In this document: positions 53,717-61,963 of the stretch, piece after piece
Numbering within the stretch: position 1 is the stretch's first letter
How the letters are laid out: each line of letters starts with the position of its first letter
Origin: a virus
Virus record (IMG/VR): IMGVR_UViG_3300008107_005855
Coordinates: 1-64,000 of that record
Reading direction: 5' to 3' (one strand)
DNA length: 64,000 nucleotides
Notes under the pieces: model-generated
The model's input: the letters and a program-made list of their open reading frames with translations, nothing else
Told to the model about the DNA's origin: nothing
Database searches by the model: none
Translations under genes and position numbers: made by a program

Positions 53717-55190
53717 CGCGGCTGTTACAGTAATCAAAGACGACGAAATAGTCTTTGCCGGACACGCAGAACGTTACAGTAAAATAAAAAACGATTCGCA
53801 TCTCAATGATAAATTAATTGGAGAGGCATTAGAATTTGGCGACCCAGATGTAGTGTCGTATTACGAACGTCCCTGGGCAAAAAAATTACAACAACTATAT
53901 TCCGGACAATACAATGAAGCGTTCAATTTTAGCAATTACACTTTGGGTCAGTATCTGCATCAACATATATCTAATCCTGTTTATCTTGAGTCATTACTAC
54001 GATGCCCTCGAAAATATATGTCCCATCATCATAGTCACGCCGCAGGAGGATTCCAGACCAGCCCCTTTGATCGAGCGACAGTGGTTGTAATTGATGCCAT
54101 TGGAGAACTAGACACCGTATCAATTTGGGGTGCAGAATATGTCAACGGACAGGCCAAGTACACAAAGCTATGGGGACAACGGTATCCGCACAGTATTGGA
54201 TTGTTCTATAGTGCAATGACCAAACGTGTAGGACTTAGGCCCTTAGACGAAGAATACATAATGATGGGCATGGCCGCATACGGTGACAAAAACCAATATC
54301 AGTTGTTAAAAGAAATGTCTAATAGCTTAATAAAATCGTATAAAGATATTACTTTCAAAGAGAATTTGCATATAGGTGTCTCTGATGATTTTGCAAAAGA
54401 TGCAAATGAGATGGACATCGCTACCAGTGCTCAATTGGTATGTGAGGAATTGGTTTATAGTGTAATGACCCGAGCCAGAGACTTTAACTGGTCCAACAAC
54501 TTAGTTTACATGGGTGGAGTTGCACTTAACTGTTTAGCCAATAGACGCTTAGGAGATTACTTTGAGAATATTTGGATTATGCCTAATCCCGGCGATGCTG
54601 GTAGTAGTCTCGGTGCTGCCGCTTTGGCTCATGGAGGTAGAGTTAACTGGACCAGTGCTAGTCTCGGGACTAATATTTCTGGGCCTTATCCCGTTGATGG
54701 CCTTTTGGATAGGCTACTTACTGAACAGATTGTGGGAGTTGCCTCGGGCAGAGCCGAGTTTGGTCCCCGCGCACTTGGAAACCGTAGCCTCCTTGCAGAC
54801 CCTAGAGGCAGCGAGATTAAGGAGAAAGTAAATGAAATCAAACGTAGACAACAATTCAGACCCTTTGCGCCCGTTATTTTGGAGGAGTTGGCTGATATGT
54901 ACTTTGATATGCCTAGGGGTTGGAGTGACAGTAGGTATATGCAACTCGTCGGTCGTTGTAGGGTTCCTGAGTTATTTCCTGCTATCGTTCACCATGATGG
55001 CACTAGTCGTATACAAACTGTTCCACAAGATGGAAGCGGAATACGAAAATTATTAGAAAAGTGGTACGCAACAACTGGATGTCCAATGTTACTCAATACC
55101 AGTTTAAATATCCGTGGCGAACCCATGGTCAATGACCGCACTGATGCGGATCGGTTCGAACAATTATATAACGTAAAGGTTTTATCATGA
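53682..55190 (+). CDS. Carbamoyltransferase (NodU/CmcH family)
   Basis: 502 residues. The N-terminus has ILGISAGFHDAAV, the start of the YrdC/Kae1-like domain of NodU-type O-carbamoyltransferases; HHHSHAAGGF (about 112-121) holds metal-binding His residues; MGGVALNC, PNPGDAGSSLGAA, EFGPRALGNRS and FRPFAPVILEE follow. Such enzymes transfer carbamoyl phosphate to hydroxyl groups on antibiotics, Nod factors or sugars. The length is slightly short for the family. It starts 35 nt inside SGNH 2 and ends overlapping the APS-kinase gene. From about 54580 to 54790 the third codon positions become poor in A (8 of 70 by my count, against 22 of 62 at the start of the gene), where membrane-type frames are nested. 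Confidence 0.85.
   Translation: MNILGISAGFHDAAVTVIKDDEIVFAGHAERYSKIKNDSHLNDKLIGEALEFGDPDVVSYYERPWAKKLQQLYSGQYNEAFNFSNYTLGQYLHQHISNPVYLESLLRCPRKYMSHHHSHAAGGFQTSPFDRATVVVIDAIGELDTVSIWGAEYVNGQAKYTKLWGQRYPHSIGLFYSAMTKRVGLRPLDEEYIMMGMAAYGDKNQYQLLKEMSNSLIKSYKDITFKENLHIGVSDDFAKDANEMDIATSAQLVCEELVYSVMTRARDFNWSNNLVYMGGVALNCLANRRLGDYFENIWIMPNPGDAGSSLGAAALAHGGRVNWTSASLGTNISGPYPVDGLLDRLLTEQIVGVASGRAEFGPRALGNRSLLADPRGSEIKEKVNEIKRRQQFRPFAPVILEELADMYFDMPRGWSDSRYMQLVGRCRVPELFPAIVHHDGTSRIQTVPQDGSGIRKLLEKWYATTGCPMLLNTSLNIRGEPMVNDRTDADRFEQLYNVKVLS
54595..54831 (+). CDS. Possible nested membrane ORF A (inside the carbamoyltransferase gene)
   Basis: A 78-codon frame in the +1 frame relative to the carbamoyltransferase, from ATG 54595 to TAA 54829-54831. 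The first 45 residues could form two short hydrophobic segments, followed by a polar tail with Arg/Lys at the end. It has no clear ribosome-binding site, so it would need coupling or leaky initiation. The stop is directly followed by the ATG of frame B. It might be a chance frame: other genes here also have hydrophobic +1 frames. Confidence 0.2.
   Translation: MLVVVSVLPLWLMEVELTGPVLVSGLIFLGLIPLMAFWIGYLLNRLWELPRAEPSLVPAHLETVASLQTLEAARLRRK
54832..55056 (+). CDS. Possible nested membrane ORF B (inside the carbamoyltransferase gene)
   Basis: A 74-codon frame, +1 relative to the carbamoyltransferase, beginning directly at the end of frame A. AAGGAG (54819-54824) lies 7 nt before its ATG, an ideal ribosome-binding site. 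The product has a polar start, two predicted membrane segments (about 20-37 and 42-62) and a charged end, a plausible small membrane protein such as a holin-like or ATP-synthase-I-like topology. No family match is claimed. It lies wholly inside a conserved part of the carbamoyltransferase. Confidence 0.3.
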   Translation: MKSNVDNNSDPLRPLFWRSWLICTLICLGVGVTVGICNSSVVVGFLSYFLLSFTMMALVVYKLFHKMEAEYENY

Positions 55191-55981
55191 CACAAAGAAT
55201 ATTAATAATGGGATTACCGGGCGCTGGAAAAACTTATCTAGCACAACATATCGTAGATCATCTACAAGCAGATAAAAAACGTGTGGGTTGGCTTAATGCC
55301 GACGATGTGCGTAAGAAGTACAATGATTGGGATTTTAGCGAAGCTGGACGTATACGTCAAAGTTTGCGTATGCGTGAACTAGCAGACGCAATGACCGAAT
55401 GCGACTATGTCATATGTGACTTTGTTGCTCCACTGGTTGAAATGCGTAACAACTTCAAAGCCGATTGGACCATCTGGGTTGATACCATAGACAAAGGTCG
55501 CTATGAAGATACCAACAAGGCATTCGTTCCTCCTGAAGTATATGACTTTAGAATCACAGAACAACGTGCCGAATGGTGGGGCGAGTTCGTTGCCGCACAC
55601 ATTGTAGACAATAGACGCAGGCCCGCCTTTGATTGGCAAAAAGAAACTGTACAGATGCTGGGCCGTTGGCAACCTTGGCACCCAGGGCATCGGGCATTGT
55701 TTGAAAGACTGATTGCACGTACCGGACAGGTGATCATACAAATTAGAGATGTGCAAGGATGGCAAGGTAGTAATCCTTTTAGCTTTGAGCAAGTGGCAGG
55801 ATTTATCAAGCGAGATCTCGATCCTCTGTTTCAAGGACAATATGAAATCATGTTAGTACCCAATATTGTACACATCGGTTGGGGTCGCGGAGTAGGCTAT
55901 ACATCAGGCGAAGAAACATTCGATGAATCAATTACACAGATTTCAGCCACAAAGATACGCAAAGAAATGGGACTCAAGTGA
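55187..55981 (+). CDS. Adenylylsulfate-kinase-like / nucleotidyltransferase fusion
   Basis: 264 residues with two domains. Residues 1-140: P-loop GLPGAGKT (about 9-16) and NADDVRKKYNDWDFS with SLRMRELADAM, the layout of adenylylsulfate (APS) kinase. Residues about 155-264: GRWQPWHPGHRALF with HxGH, and ISATKIRKEM, the two motifs of the HxGH nucleotidyltransferase superfamily. Either the second domain activates sulfate (ATP-sulfurylase role) to make PAPS within one chain, or it activates another alcohol or acid. It overlaps the carbamoyltransferase and the DUF2061 gene by 4 nt. It could supply the sulfotransferase-like proteins encoded near the window's left end. Confidence 0.7.
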   Translation: MTQRILIMGLPGAGKTYLAQHIVDHLQADKKRVGWLNADDVRKKYNDWDFSEAGRIRQSLRMRELADAMTECDYVICDFVAPLVEMRNNFKADWTIWVDTIDKGRYEDTNKAFVPPEVYDFRITEQRAEWWGEFVAAHIVDNRRRPAFDWQKETVQMLGRWQPWHPGHRALFERLIARTGQVIIQIRDVQGWQGSNPFSFEQVAGFIKRDLDPLFQGQYEIMLVPNIVHIGWGRGVGYTSGEETFDESITQISATKIRKEMGLK

Positions 55982-56187
55982 GCGAGAGCTCAACTCGTAG
56001 TGTAGTCAAAACAATCAGTTGGCGCATAACTGGTAGCGGTGCTACCTTTGCTATCAGTTATGCCATTAGTGGCGATCTAAGCATTGCAGGATCGATTGCG
56101 GTAATACAGATTGTTGCCAATACTTGTTTGTACTTTGTACACGAACGAATCTGGAATAAAATAAATTGGGGGAGAGACAGTGTCTAA
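55978..56187 (+). CDS. DUF2061 small membrane protein
   Basis: 69 residues from a GTG overlapping the preceding TGA. RSVVKTISWRITGSGATF, then two membrane helices and LYFVHERIWNKINWG match the DUF2061 family end to end. DUF2061 proteins are two-helix membrane proteins of unknown function that are often found beside sulfate-activation genes, and here one follows the APS-kinase-like gene directly. This supports a sulfate- or anion-related role. Confidence 0.8.
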   Translation: MSESSTRSVVKTISWRITGSGATFAISYAISGDLSIAGSIAVIQIVANTCLYFVHERIWNKINWGRDSV

Positions 56188-56404
56188 ATTTCTAATTAGA
56201 TTTAACACCGCAGGGTTTGGCCAAACTAAATTGTTGTGGAAAGTAATCGAAGGCGAAAAAGAGCATCTGGCAAAAGATGTTCTTATACATGCAACACCGG
56301 TATACAGTGAAGTTAGCTTTGAAGGCACTAATCCTAAATGGAATTTAGCAGTCGAGGGCTGGCTTGATTGGGAAGGTGAAGTTGCGGTGATACGCAATTT
56401 ATAA
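56180..56404 (+). CDS. Unknown small protein ending the accessory operon
   Basis: 74 residues from a GTG that overlaps the DUF2061 stop. It looks like a small beta-rich protein with several aromatic residues (WKVIEGEKEHLA, WNLAVEGWLDWEGE). It has no membrane segment or cysteine. Its last 71 nt overlap the 3' end of the opposite-strand gene at 56334-57509, so the two transcripts are antisense at their ends. I do not recognise it. Confidence 0.55.
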   Translation: MSKFLIRFNTAGFGQTKLLWKVIEGEKEHLAKDVLIHATPVYSEVSFEGTNPKWNLAVEGWLDWEGEVAVIRNL

Positions 56405-57509
56405 TATTTGTTTTTAGTTCATCCCAGCAGTGATCTAAAAACTCTGGGCTGTTGAACAACTCATAATTATGATTTAATATATCTTCCATGCTGTGTAACA
56501 TACCAGTTAACTCGTCGTTGCTTTTTTGACAAAGCAACTCAAGTTGACCAGCAACAGCTTCAAGTCGTTGATATGGATCGTTGATTGTGTCGTAGCTTTC
56601 GTCCCAATAGTCTCCAAATGTTTTAAATCCGTAACTGCGTAAATACTCCAGGTTATGAGCACAACCTAGCAACATAAAAGGTTGTCTTAGCAATATGGGT
56701 TTAAAAATCTTTTCTGTTAAATGTTTTTTGGTTTCCCAGAAACAAGTTTCTGTTACCACTTGCACAAAACTTTCTTGTGCTTCTATAATTGGTTCCAGAC
56801 TAAAACTTTGATTGGGAATTTGGTCGCTGTAATCGATTCTAAAGCTATGTGTGGTATTTTCAACATTGGCAACAGTTTGCTGTATTAGCCAATTTGGTAT
56901 ATTGCATTCTGTTGATTGATCCAATAGATTAGAATAAAGGTCACTGCCGTCGATACAATTTTTACTGTAGCTAATGTGCCCGTGGTCAACTAGTTTTCTT
57001 TTAATTAGTTCATTGACAAATAAACTTCGGTAAACACGACGACCGCTGGTGATACGATTGAATGTGATGAATTTTTTCTTTACGGATCTGTCTGCAGGCA
57101 TAGTATACGACGAATCATATTTGATTCCTCTATACCAATCCGAGGCTGCAAATGCATGATGAAAGTAATAGACCACAGGCCATCCATATTTTTTTTGTAT
57201 CTCTTTGACTGGCTCACTGTCTTTTTCTGTAGTAACTAAAATGTGTGGTCCGGCTAATTTATTAATGTGATCAAATAATTGGTGGTTAAATTTTCCATAG
57301 AACGGCTCTTGGTCATAAAATATAAAAAGCGGACCATCTTTTCCTGGCACCAAATTTTTGATGTCGTGTGCTGGTAGCAAGTCCATTATGGTTTCTACGT
57401 TTTCTGGACTACTAGCACCATATGGGTGTAGGTATAATACACGCCGATGTGTTACAATACCTTTTAGCATCTTAAAGATGTTTTGATAATGACTGTGAAT
57501 ATTATACAT
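56334..57509 (-). CDS. Glycosyltransferase-like protein (exostosin-type C-terminal segment)
   Basis: 391 residues from ATG 57509; a second ATG at 57470 would shorten it by 13 residues. LFIFYDQEPFYG in the first third and a C-terminal block, QVVTETCFWETKKHLTEK...KPILLRQPFMLLG, then EYLRSYGFKTFGDYWDESYD, resemble the C-terminal donor-binding part of GT47-like glycosyltransferases and related phage proteins. The enzyme family is inferred from this pattern. Its start codon shares CATG with the opposite gene at 57508, and its end overlaps the 56180 gene tail to tail. Confidence 0.5.
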   Translation of the reverse strand: MYNIHSHYQNIFKMLKGIVTHRRVLYLHPYGASSPENVETIMDLLPAHDIKNLVPGKDGPLFIFYDQEPFYGKFNHQLFDHINKLAGPHILVTTEKDSEPVKEIQKKYGWPVVYYFHHAFAASDWYRGIKYDSSYTMPADRSVKKKFITFNRITSGRRVYRSLFVNELIKRKLVDHGHISYSKNCIDGSDLYSNLLDQSTECNIPNWLIQQTVANVENTTHSFRIDYSDQIPNQSFSLEPIIEAQESFVQVVTETCFWETKKHLTEKIFKPILLRQPFMLLGCAHNLEYLRSYGFKTFGDYWDESYDTINDPYQRLEAVAGQLELLCQKSNDELTGMLHSMEDILNHNYELFNSPEFLDHCWDELKTNIINCVSPQLHLPNQASPRLLNSI

Positions 57510-59742
57510 GTTTGATGTTTTTTACTGGGGAGACAAACCAAATCTGTTTGCGTTTGAACAGCCGGCTGTTAATTTTGAAGAAGCGGTTGCGAAATGTAAA
57601 ACTGAGTTCTTTTGGTTTATTTATGGTGGCAATGATTACACAAACTTTGATTTTGGCTTTGTGCCACCGCCATGGGAAGCCCAGCATACGCATGTATGGC
57701 CGAGCCAATGGCAAAAAGATGGCGGAGTGTACCTGGCCAAAAAAGGTTCGTCTGAACGGTCATGGAACTTTCATAGTGAACAAAAAGTTCGTAGATTGCC
57801 CGATAAAGAAAACTGGTATATTCCCGATGATTACGACACAGAGTTTGATTTCAGCTGGCACCCTGACCCACACGAACCTCCTTATGAATATCATTTCAGC
57901 AGTCAATGGCAACGTAGCAGTGGCATCAAATACATAGTACCCAATAACCAAGGTGTTAAATTTGTAGACGATTTTAAAATATCTACTAACAGTAAAGTTG
58001 ATATATTTTTTATTGATTACGGAAACCCGTTGTCACAAGTTAGATTCGAACGCATAAAAGAAAAACATCCTCAAGTTCAACGAACTAGATTTTTCAACGA
58101 TTTATTTCAAACTGTAAAACGATGCGCTCAAAAAACAAAAACCGGAAGGTTCTGGATAATTAGCAGTCAAATTGATTACTCTGATTTTGACTTTGATTGG
58201 CACAGTGAAAGTTGGCAAACACAAATGATACATGTGTTTGGTAGTCAATGGCAAAAGTGGACTGATACTTTTTTAATTAGTACTCCGACATTTCTGCATC
58301 ATGCCAGCTGGTGTGATGATTTAACCAAGTACCCAGATTTAAATTTTGTCAGTGACCAATTGGTTAAAGTTGATCAAAGAGAAATATATCTAATTGATCA
58401 TTTGAATGGCAATGATGCTGTTGACGAAATACGTAAACAAGTACCAACAGTCAAAGTAACCAGGTTTGTGGAAAGTTATTTGGAAACACTCAAACGAATT
58501 GTTAACACAGTAGAATCGGAATATATCTGGGTTATCAGTAGTGTGTGCGATTACAGCAAATTTGATTTTAGTTGGCATCCCGAGCCTTGGCAAAAAGAAA
58601 TGATTCATGTGTTTCCAAATTCAATTGATATCAAATACGGAGATACCTTTTACATACACATAGAATCTTTTAAAAAACAGATGTACGAATTGGAACTGTT
58701 AGACTGGTTCAATGTTATTAATTATTGCCAAGATCAATCAGTGGAACGTCGATCAATTCCGGTGCATGTGTATGAATCGGACAACTTAGTTAACGAAATT
58801 AAAAATTATGATTTCACAGCGCCGTATGTTCTGTTCACTAATCAACCAGATTTACAAATACGCTCAGCATTGCCACTATGGTCACAAAAAGATCGTGTAG
58901 TAGAACGAATTAGTGCGTCGGGTGCCACTAGCATAGTACCCCGAGATGTTAAGGGGTTTTTGACACAGCAAATGTACGATTACCCCTACCTACAGACGTC
59001 AAAACATAAGATAAATGACTATTACCTGCACAAAAACTTTCCAGCTCTTGATATTGTGTACATAAGCAACGGCGAACCCGACGAAGAAAAATGGTACGAT
59101 CATTTATGTTATATGAGCAATAGTGACAGTAACAATATACCATGGATACGTGGCATAAATGGTAGAACAGCCGCATATCAGGCAGCGGCACGTGCCAGTA
59201 ACACGCCCTGGTTTTTTGCTGTGTTTGCCAAATTAGAAGTGGTTCCGGATTTTGATTGGCGTTGGATGCCTGACTACTGGCAAGAACCAAAACATTATAT
59301 CTTTAATTCTCGCAATCCGTTAAACGGACTAGAGTACGGACACCAAGGTGCTATTGCTTATAATAAAAGAATGGTTCTAGAAAACAATAACCCTGGAATT
59401 GACTTTACCATGTCCCAGGCGCACGAAGTAGTTCCACTGCTGTCGGGCATTGCACATTTCAATCAAAGTGCCTGGATGACTTGGCGCACTGCTTTTAGGG
59501 AAGTATTAAAACTTAAAATGTTTTTAACTTCCAATCCAACGGTTGAAACCGAACACAGGATCAACGTATGGCTTACCCGTGCCAATGGAAACTATGCTGA
59601 TTGGTGCATTCAAGGAGCACAAGATGCTGTTGAGTATTTTAATCTGGTTGACGGAAACGCAGATGAATTAAAAAAGAGTTATGAGTGGAATTGGTTGTCC
59701 AACTACGCACAAGTCAAACACAATCTAACAGTTGATCAATAA
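57508..59742 (+). CDS. Repeat protein with C-terminal glycosyltransferase-like domain
   Basis: 744 residues. The first 385 contain related units of about 125 residues. Each has a DxFxxD start, a V-x-x-T-R-F segment, then FWIISS..DYSxFDFxWHPExW and MIHVFxSQWQ...DTF-I; core parts lie near 33-78, 103-144 (short), 213-258 and 338-383. From about 525 a longer copy has the blocks of the DGDN family at 41600-42508 (AAYQAAARAS, then RNPLNGLEYGHQG and AWRTAFREVLK-type), but the metal motif is AKLE, so this domain may be inactive or use another site. It might bind or modify glycans. Its start shares CATG with the opposite gene. Confidence 0.55.
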   Translation: MFDVFYWGDKPNLFAFEQPAVNFEEAVAKCKTEFFWFIYGGNDYTNFDFGFVPPPWEAQHTHVWPSQWQKDGGVYLAKKGSSERSWNFHSEQKVRRLPDKENWYIPDDYDTEFDFSWHPDPHEPPYEYHFSSQWQRSSGIKYIVPNNQGVKFVDDFKISTNSKVDIFFIDYGNPLSQVRFERIKEKHPQVQRTRFFNDLFQTVKRCAQKTKTGRFWIISSQIDYSDFDFDWHSESWQTQMIHVFGSQWQKWTDTFLISTPTFLHHASWCDDLTKYPDLNFVSDQLVKVDQREIYLIDHLNGNDAVDEIRKQVPTVKVTRFVESYLETLKRIVNTVESEYIWVISSVCDYSKFDFSWHPEPWQKEMIHVFPNSIDIKYGDTFYIHIESFKKQMYELELLDWFNVINYCQDQSVERRSIPVHVYESDNLVNEIKNYDFTAPYVLFTNQPDLQIRSALPLWSQKDRVVERISASGATSIVPRDVKGFLTQQMYDYPYLQTSKHKINDYYLHKNFPALDIVYISNGEPDEEKWYDHLCYMSNSDSNNIPWIRGINGRTAAYQAAARASNTPWFFAVFAKLEVVPDFDWRWMPDYWQEPKHYIFNSRNPLNGLEYGHQGAIAYNKRMVLENNNPGIDFTMSQAHEVVPLLSGIAHFNQSAWMTWRTAFREVLKLKMFLTSNPTVETEHRINVWLTRANGNYADWCIQGAQDAVEYFNLVDGNADELKKSYEWNWLSNYAQVKHNLTVDQ

Positions 59743-60793
59743 TATATTCTACTTCGAGGTCTGACAGTTCAGGATATAATGGCAAAGATAGTACACGTCT
59801 ACTTAATGCACTAGCACAACTTAAAATATCTGGACCGGGCCAGGCTCTATAAATTCCAACTTCGTGCAAAGGTTGCACATAGTGAATCTTGGTTTCAATT
59901 TTTCTATTAGATAACTTTTTTTGTACTTGATCTCTATCGTCTATATCAATAACAAATTTATGATAACAGTGCTGTGAAAAGTTATCGCTATCAATAAGAC
60001 ATCTGGTTTTGGTATTTTTGATTCGTTCGGACCAATACTTGGCAATTGTTTTTCTGCGCGACTGCCATGTATCGATGTATTTTGTTTTTACCAACATATG
60101 AGCACAGTCAATTTCACTCATTCGGCTGTTGGTACCTGTGGCATGATGTGTATTGTTTTTGCCATTGTCTCTCCAGGATAAAACAAAATCAAAAATTGAT
60201 CTGTTATTGGTTACTACTGCACCACCGTTACCATAGCAGGGCAAGTTTTTCATTGGATCAAAACTTATAGCTGACGCTTCACCAATACGAGTGCAGTTGT
60301 CAGATAACCAATGTTGTGCGGCATCTTCAATAATAAATTTATTAGACAGTTCCCACTTTTTCCATTGTGATATGTCTGACAGATGTGAGATCGAAGATCC
60401 ATACAATCCAACTAAAACTACTGCCTGGTAATCAGTGCTACTGGAGATTTTTCTGTAATCAAATATGCCATTTTGATCAGTATCAACAAATTCTACATCC
60501 CATCCAGCTCTAATAAATGCATTTGCTGTGGCCGCATAAGTCAAACTAGGAACAAGTACAGTAGGAGTTGTAACAGAGTCTGATCTGTAGTACTCGGCAA
60601 TTGCTTCTAGTGCCGATGTACCTGAGTGTACGCATACTGCATATTTTGAATGGTTCTTTTTAGCTAGCCAATTTTCAAATTCGGCGGTGTTGTTGCCGTT
60701 CATGAGTTGACCACTGCGTAGCACTTCGTCAGTGGCATCTAAAATCTCTGTGCGGAGATTGTTATACTGTTTTCGGAGACCAGTAAACGGAAT
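59714..60793 (-). CDS. DegT/DnrJ/EryC1-type PLP aminotransferase
   Basis: 359 residues if it begins at ATT 60793; 336 if it begins at GTG 60724. The N-terminal segment typical of the family, IPFTGLRKQYNNLRTEIL and following, is encoded in frame before the GTG, with an in-frame TAG further up and no ATG, GTG or TTG between. PLP-binding features are HSGTSALE, EDAAQH, and the SFDPMKNLPCYGNGG segment with the Schiff-base Lys. These enzymes aminate keto-sugar nucleotides. It lies after the NAD-dependent epimerase gene, which it overlaps by 32 nt with the longer start, and overlaps the 57508 gene tail to tail by 29 nt. Confidence 0.85.
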   Translation of the reverse strand: MPFTGLRKQYNNLRTEILDATDEVLRSGQLMNGNNTAEFENWLAKKNHSKYAVCVHSGTSALEAIAEYYRSDSVTTPTVLVPSLTYAATANAFIRAGWDVEFVDTDQNGIFDYRKISSSTDYQAVVLVGLYGSSISHLSDISQWKKWELSNKFIIEDAAQHWLSDNCTRIGEASAISFDPMKNLPCYGNGGAVVTNNRSIFDFVLSWRDNGKNNTHHATGTNSRMSEIDCAHMLVKTKYIDTWQSRRKTIAKYWSERIKNTKTRCLIDSDNFSQHCYHKFVIDIDDRDQVQKKLSNRKIETKIHYVQPLHEVGIYRAWPGPDILSCASALSRRVLSLPLYPELSDLEVEYIIDQLLDCV

Positions 60794-61730
60794 TGTTAAG
60801 CCAGTTGAAGTAATTTTGAAATCCTTCTTCTACATCTACTTGGGGATCGTATCCTAGAACAGTTCTAGCACGATCGATATTTAATGCACCGCGACTTGGG
60901 AAGTCTGCATCTTTGTCTCTGCACTCAATAGAGCCCTTGCCCACAATCTTCACAATCATCTCTGCGGCTTGCAATAAACTAACACTATGACTCTTGGTAA
61001 TATTGAATGTTTGATTCGCAGATTCAGTAAGAGTAGCGGCAGACACAATACCATCTGCGGCATCATCTACGTAAGTGAAGTCTAACGTTTCCCCTGCCCC
61101 ATTAACCTTAAGAACGCCTCCTCGCATGGCGCCGAGCATAAACTTTGCAACGACTCGGTCCTCGACGTCAAGTGGACCGTAAACAGCACTAGGCCTAATA
61201 ATAGCGTAATCAAAAGCACCGCGCCTGTGATAGTCTTTGACAATGTCTTCTCCTGTTAGTTTCATGATACCGTATTGTCCAATAGGTTTGCAGTCGTAAT
61301 CTTCTACAACTTGATCTTCAAAGTCGCCATATACCATTGAACTTGAAATGTACACAACACGTTCTACTCCGTGCTTTTTGGCACTCTCACAAACATTGAT
61401 CAGGCCCTCCATCATAACTCGACTACCCCATGCAGGGTTAGCATTGACAACTTTCTGTCGGGGAAAACTTGCCATGTGTATAACGACTTCGGGCTTGTGT
61501 TTGTTTACTAACCAATCAAAGTTTTCGGCATTGGTAATGTCGATGTGATAGACATTCTTGCCCGATATCTTTTTTAATCGTTCTGCCATCAAGTAGTCAA
61601 GTTCTGCTTGTGGAATAATTCCGTAGTTGGTACGAGTGTCTGTGATGACAACTTCGTGCCCTTGTGCTTCTAGTCGTTGTACCACATTATGGCCAATAAG
61701 ACCTAGCCCGCCTGTTACTAATATTTTCAT
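60762..61730 (-). CDS. NAD-dependent sugar epimerase/dehydratase (SDR family)
   Basis: 322 residues. GGLGLIG (residues 7-13) binds NAD; the catalytic motif is a Ser-rich strand SSSMVYG (about 128-134) and YGIMK (Tyr/Lys, about 152-156). RPSAVYGP and a DFTYVDD segment follow, as in extended-SDR nucleotide-sugar epimerases and 4,6-dehydratases. It would make a sugar nucleotide used by the aminotransferase and glycosyltransferases. It overlaps the next gene upstream by 4 nt. Confidence 0.9.
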   Translation of the reverse strand: MKILVTGGLGLIGHNVVQRLEAQGHEVVITDTRTNYGIIPQAELDYLMAERLKKISGKNVYHIDITNAENFDWLVNKHKPEVVIHMASFPRQKVVNANPAWGSRVMMEGLINVCESAKKHGVERVVYISSSMVYGDFEDQVVEDYDCKPIGQYGIMKLTGEDIVKDYHRRGAFDYAIIRPSAVYGPLDVEDRVVAKFMLGAMRGGVLKVNGAGETLDFTYVDDAADGIVSAATLTESANQTFNITKSHSVSLLQAAEMIVKIVGKGSIECRDKDADFPSRGALNIDRARTVLGYDPQVDVEEGFQNYFNWLNNSVYWSPKTV

Positions 61731-61963
61731 TTAACGCCCCATTTTAGCAAAAAAAATGTTTGATCTTTTGGAGATAGTTTTCCTTTGATTATGCATCGAT
61801 ATCCGTAAGTTCTCGGATCAGCAAAAACATGAAACACTGGTTGCTCAATGGCATGTTCCATTATCCATTGACCTTTTTCTGTTGCCTGCCATTCACTGAT
61901 TGGAACAGCCGCATACAAAGTTGGATCCTCGACATCAGAGAGGAAAAATTCGTGTACTATCAT
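61727..61963 (-). CDS. Small conserved phage protein
   Basis: 78 residues, aromatic-rich, with no membrane segment. [14 protein letters not shown] and a segment with [11 protein letters not shown] suggest a small globular protein with an alpha/beta fold. It looks familiar from T4-type marine phages but has no known function. It is coupled to the thyA and epimerase genes by ATGA-type overlaps. Confidence 0.65.
   Translation of the reverse strand: MIVHEFFLSDVEDPTLYAAVPISEWQATEKGQWIMEHAIEQPVFHVFADPRTYGYRCIIKGKLSPKDQTFFLLKWGVK

Noticed and set aside
53682-55190. Frameshifted or broken carbamoyltransferase
   Set aside because: The codon-composition change near 54580 suggested a break, but the family motifs run continuously through it in one frame.
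55379-55840. 153-codon antisense frame within the APS-kinase fusion gene
   Set aside because: Antisense shadow of a gene with clear P-loop and HxGH motifs.
57512-57937. 141-codon frame overlapping the start of the 744-residue repeat protein
   Set aside because: Its product has no coherent composition, and the frame at 57508 carries the clear repeats; a shadow frame.
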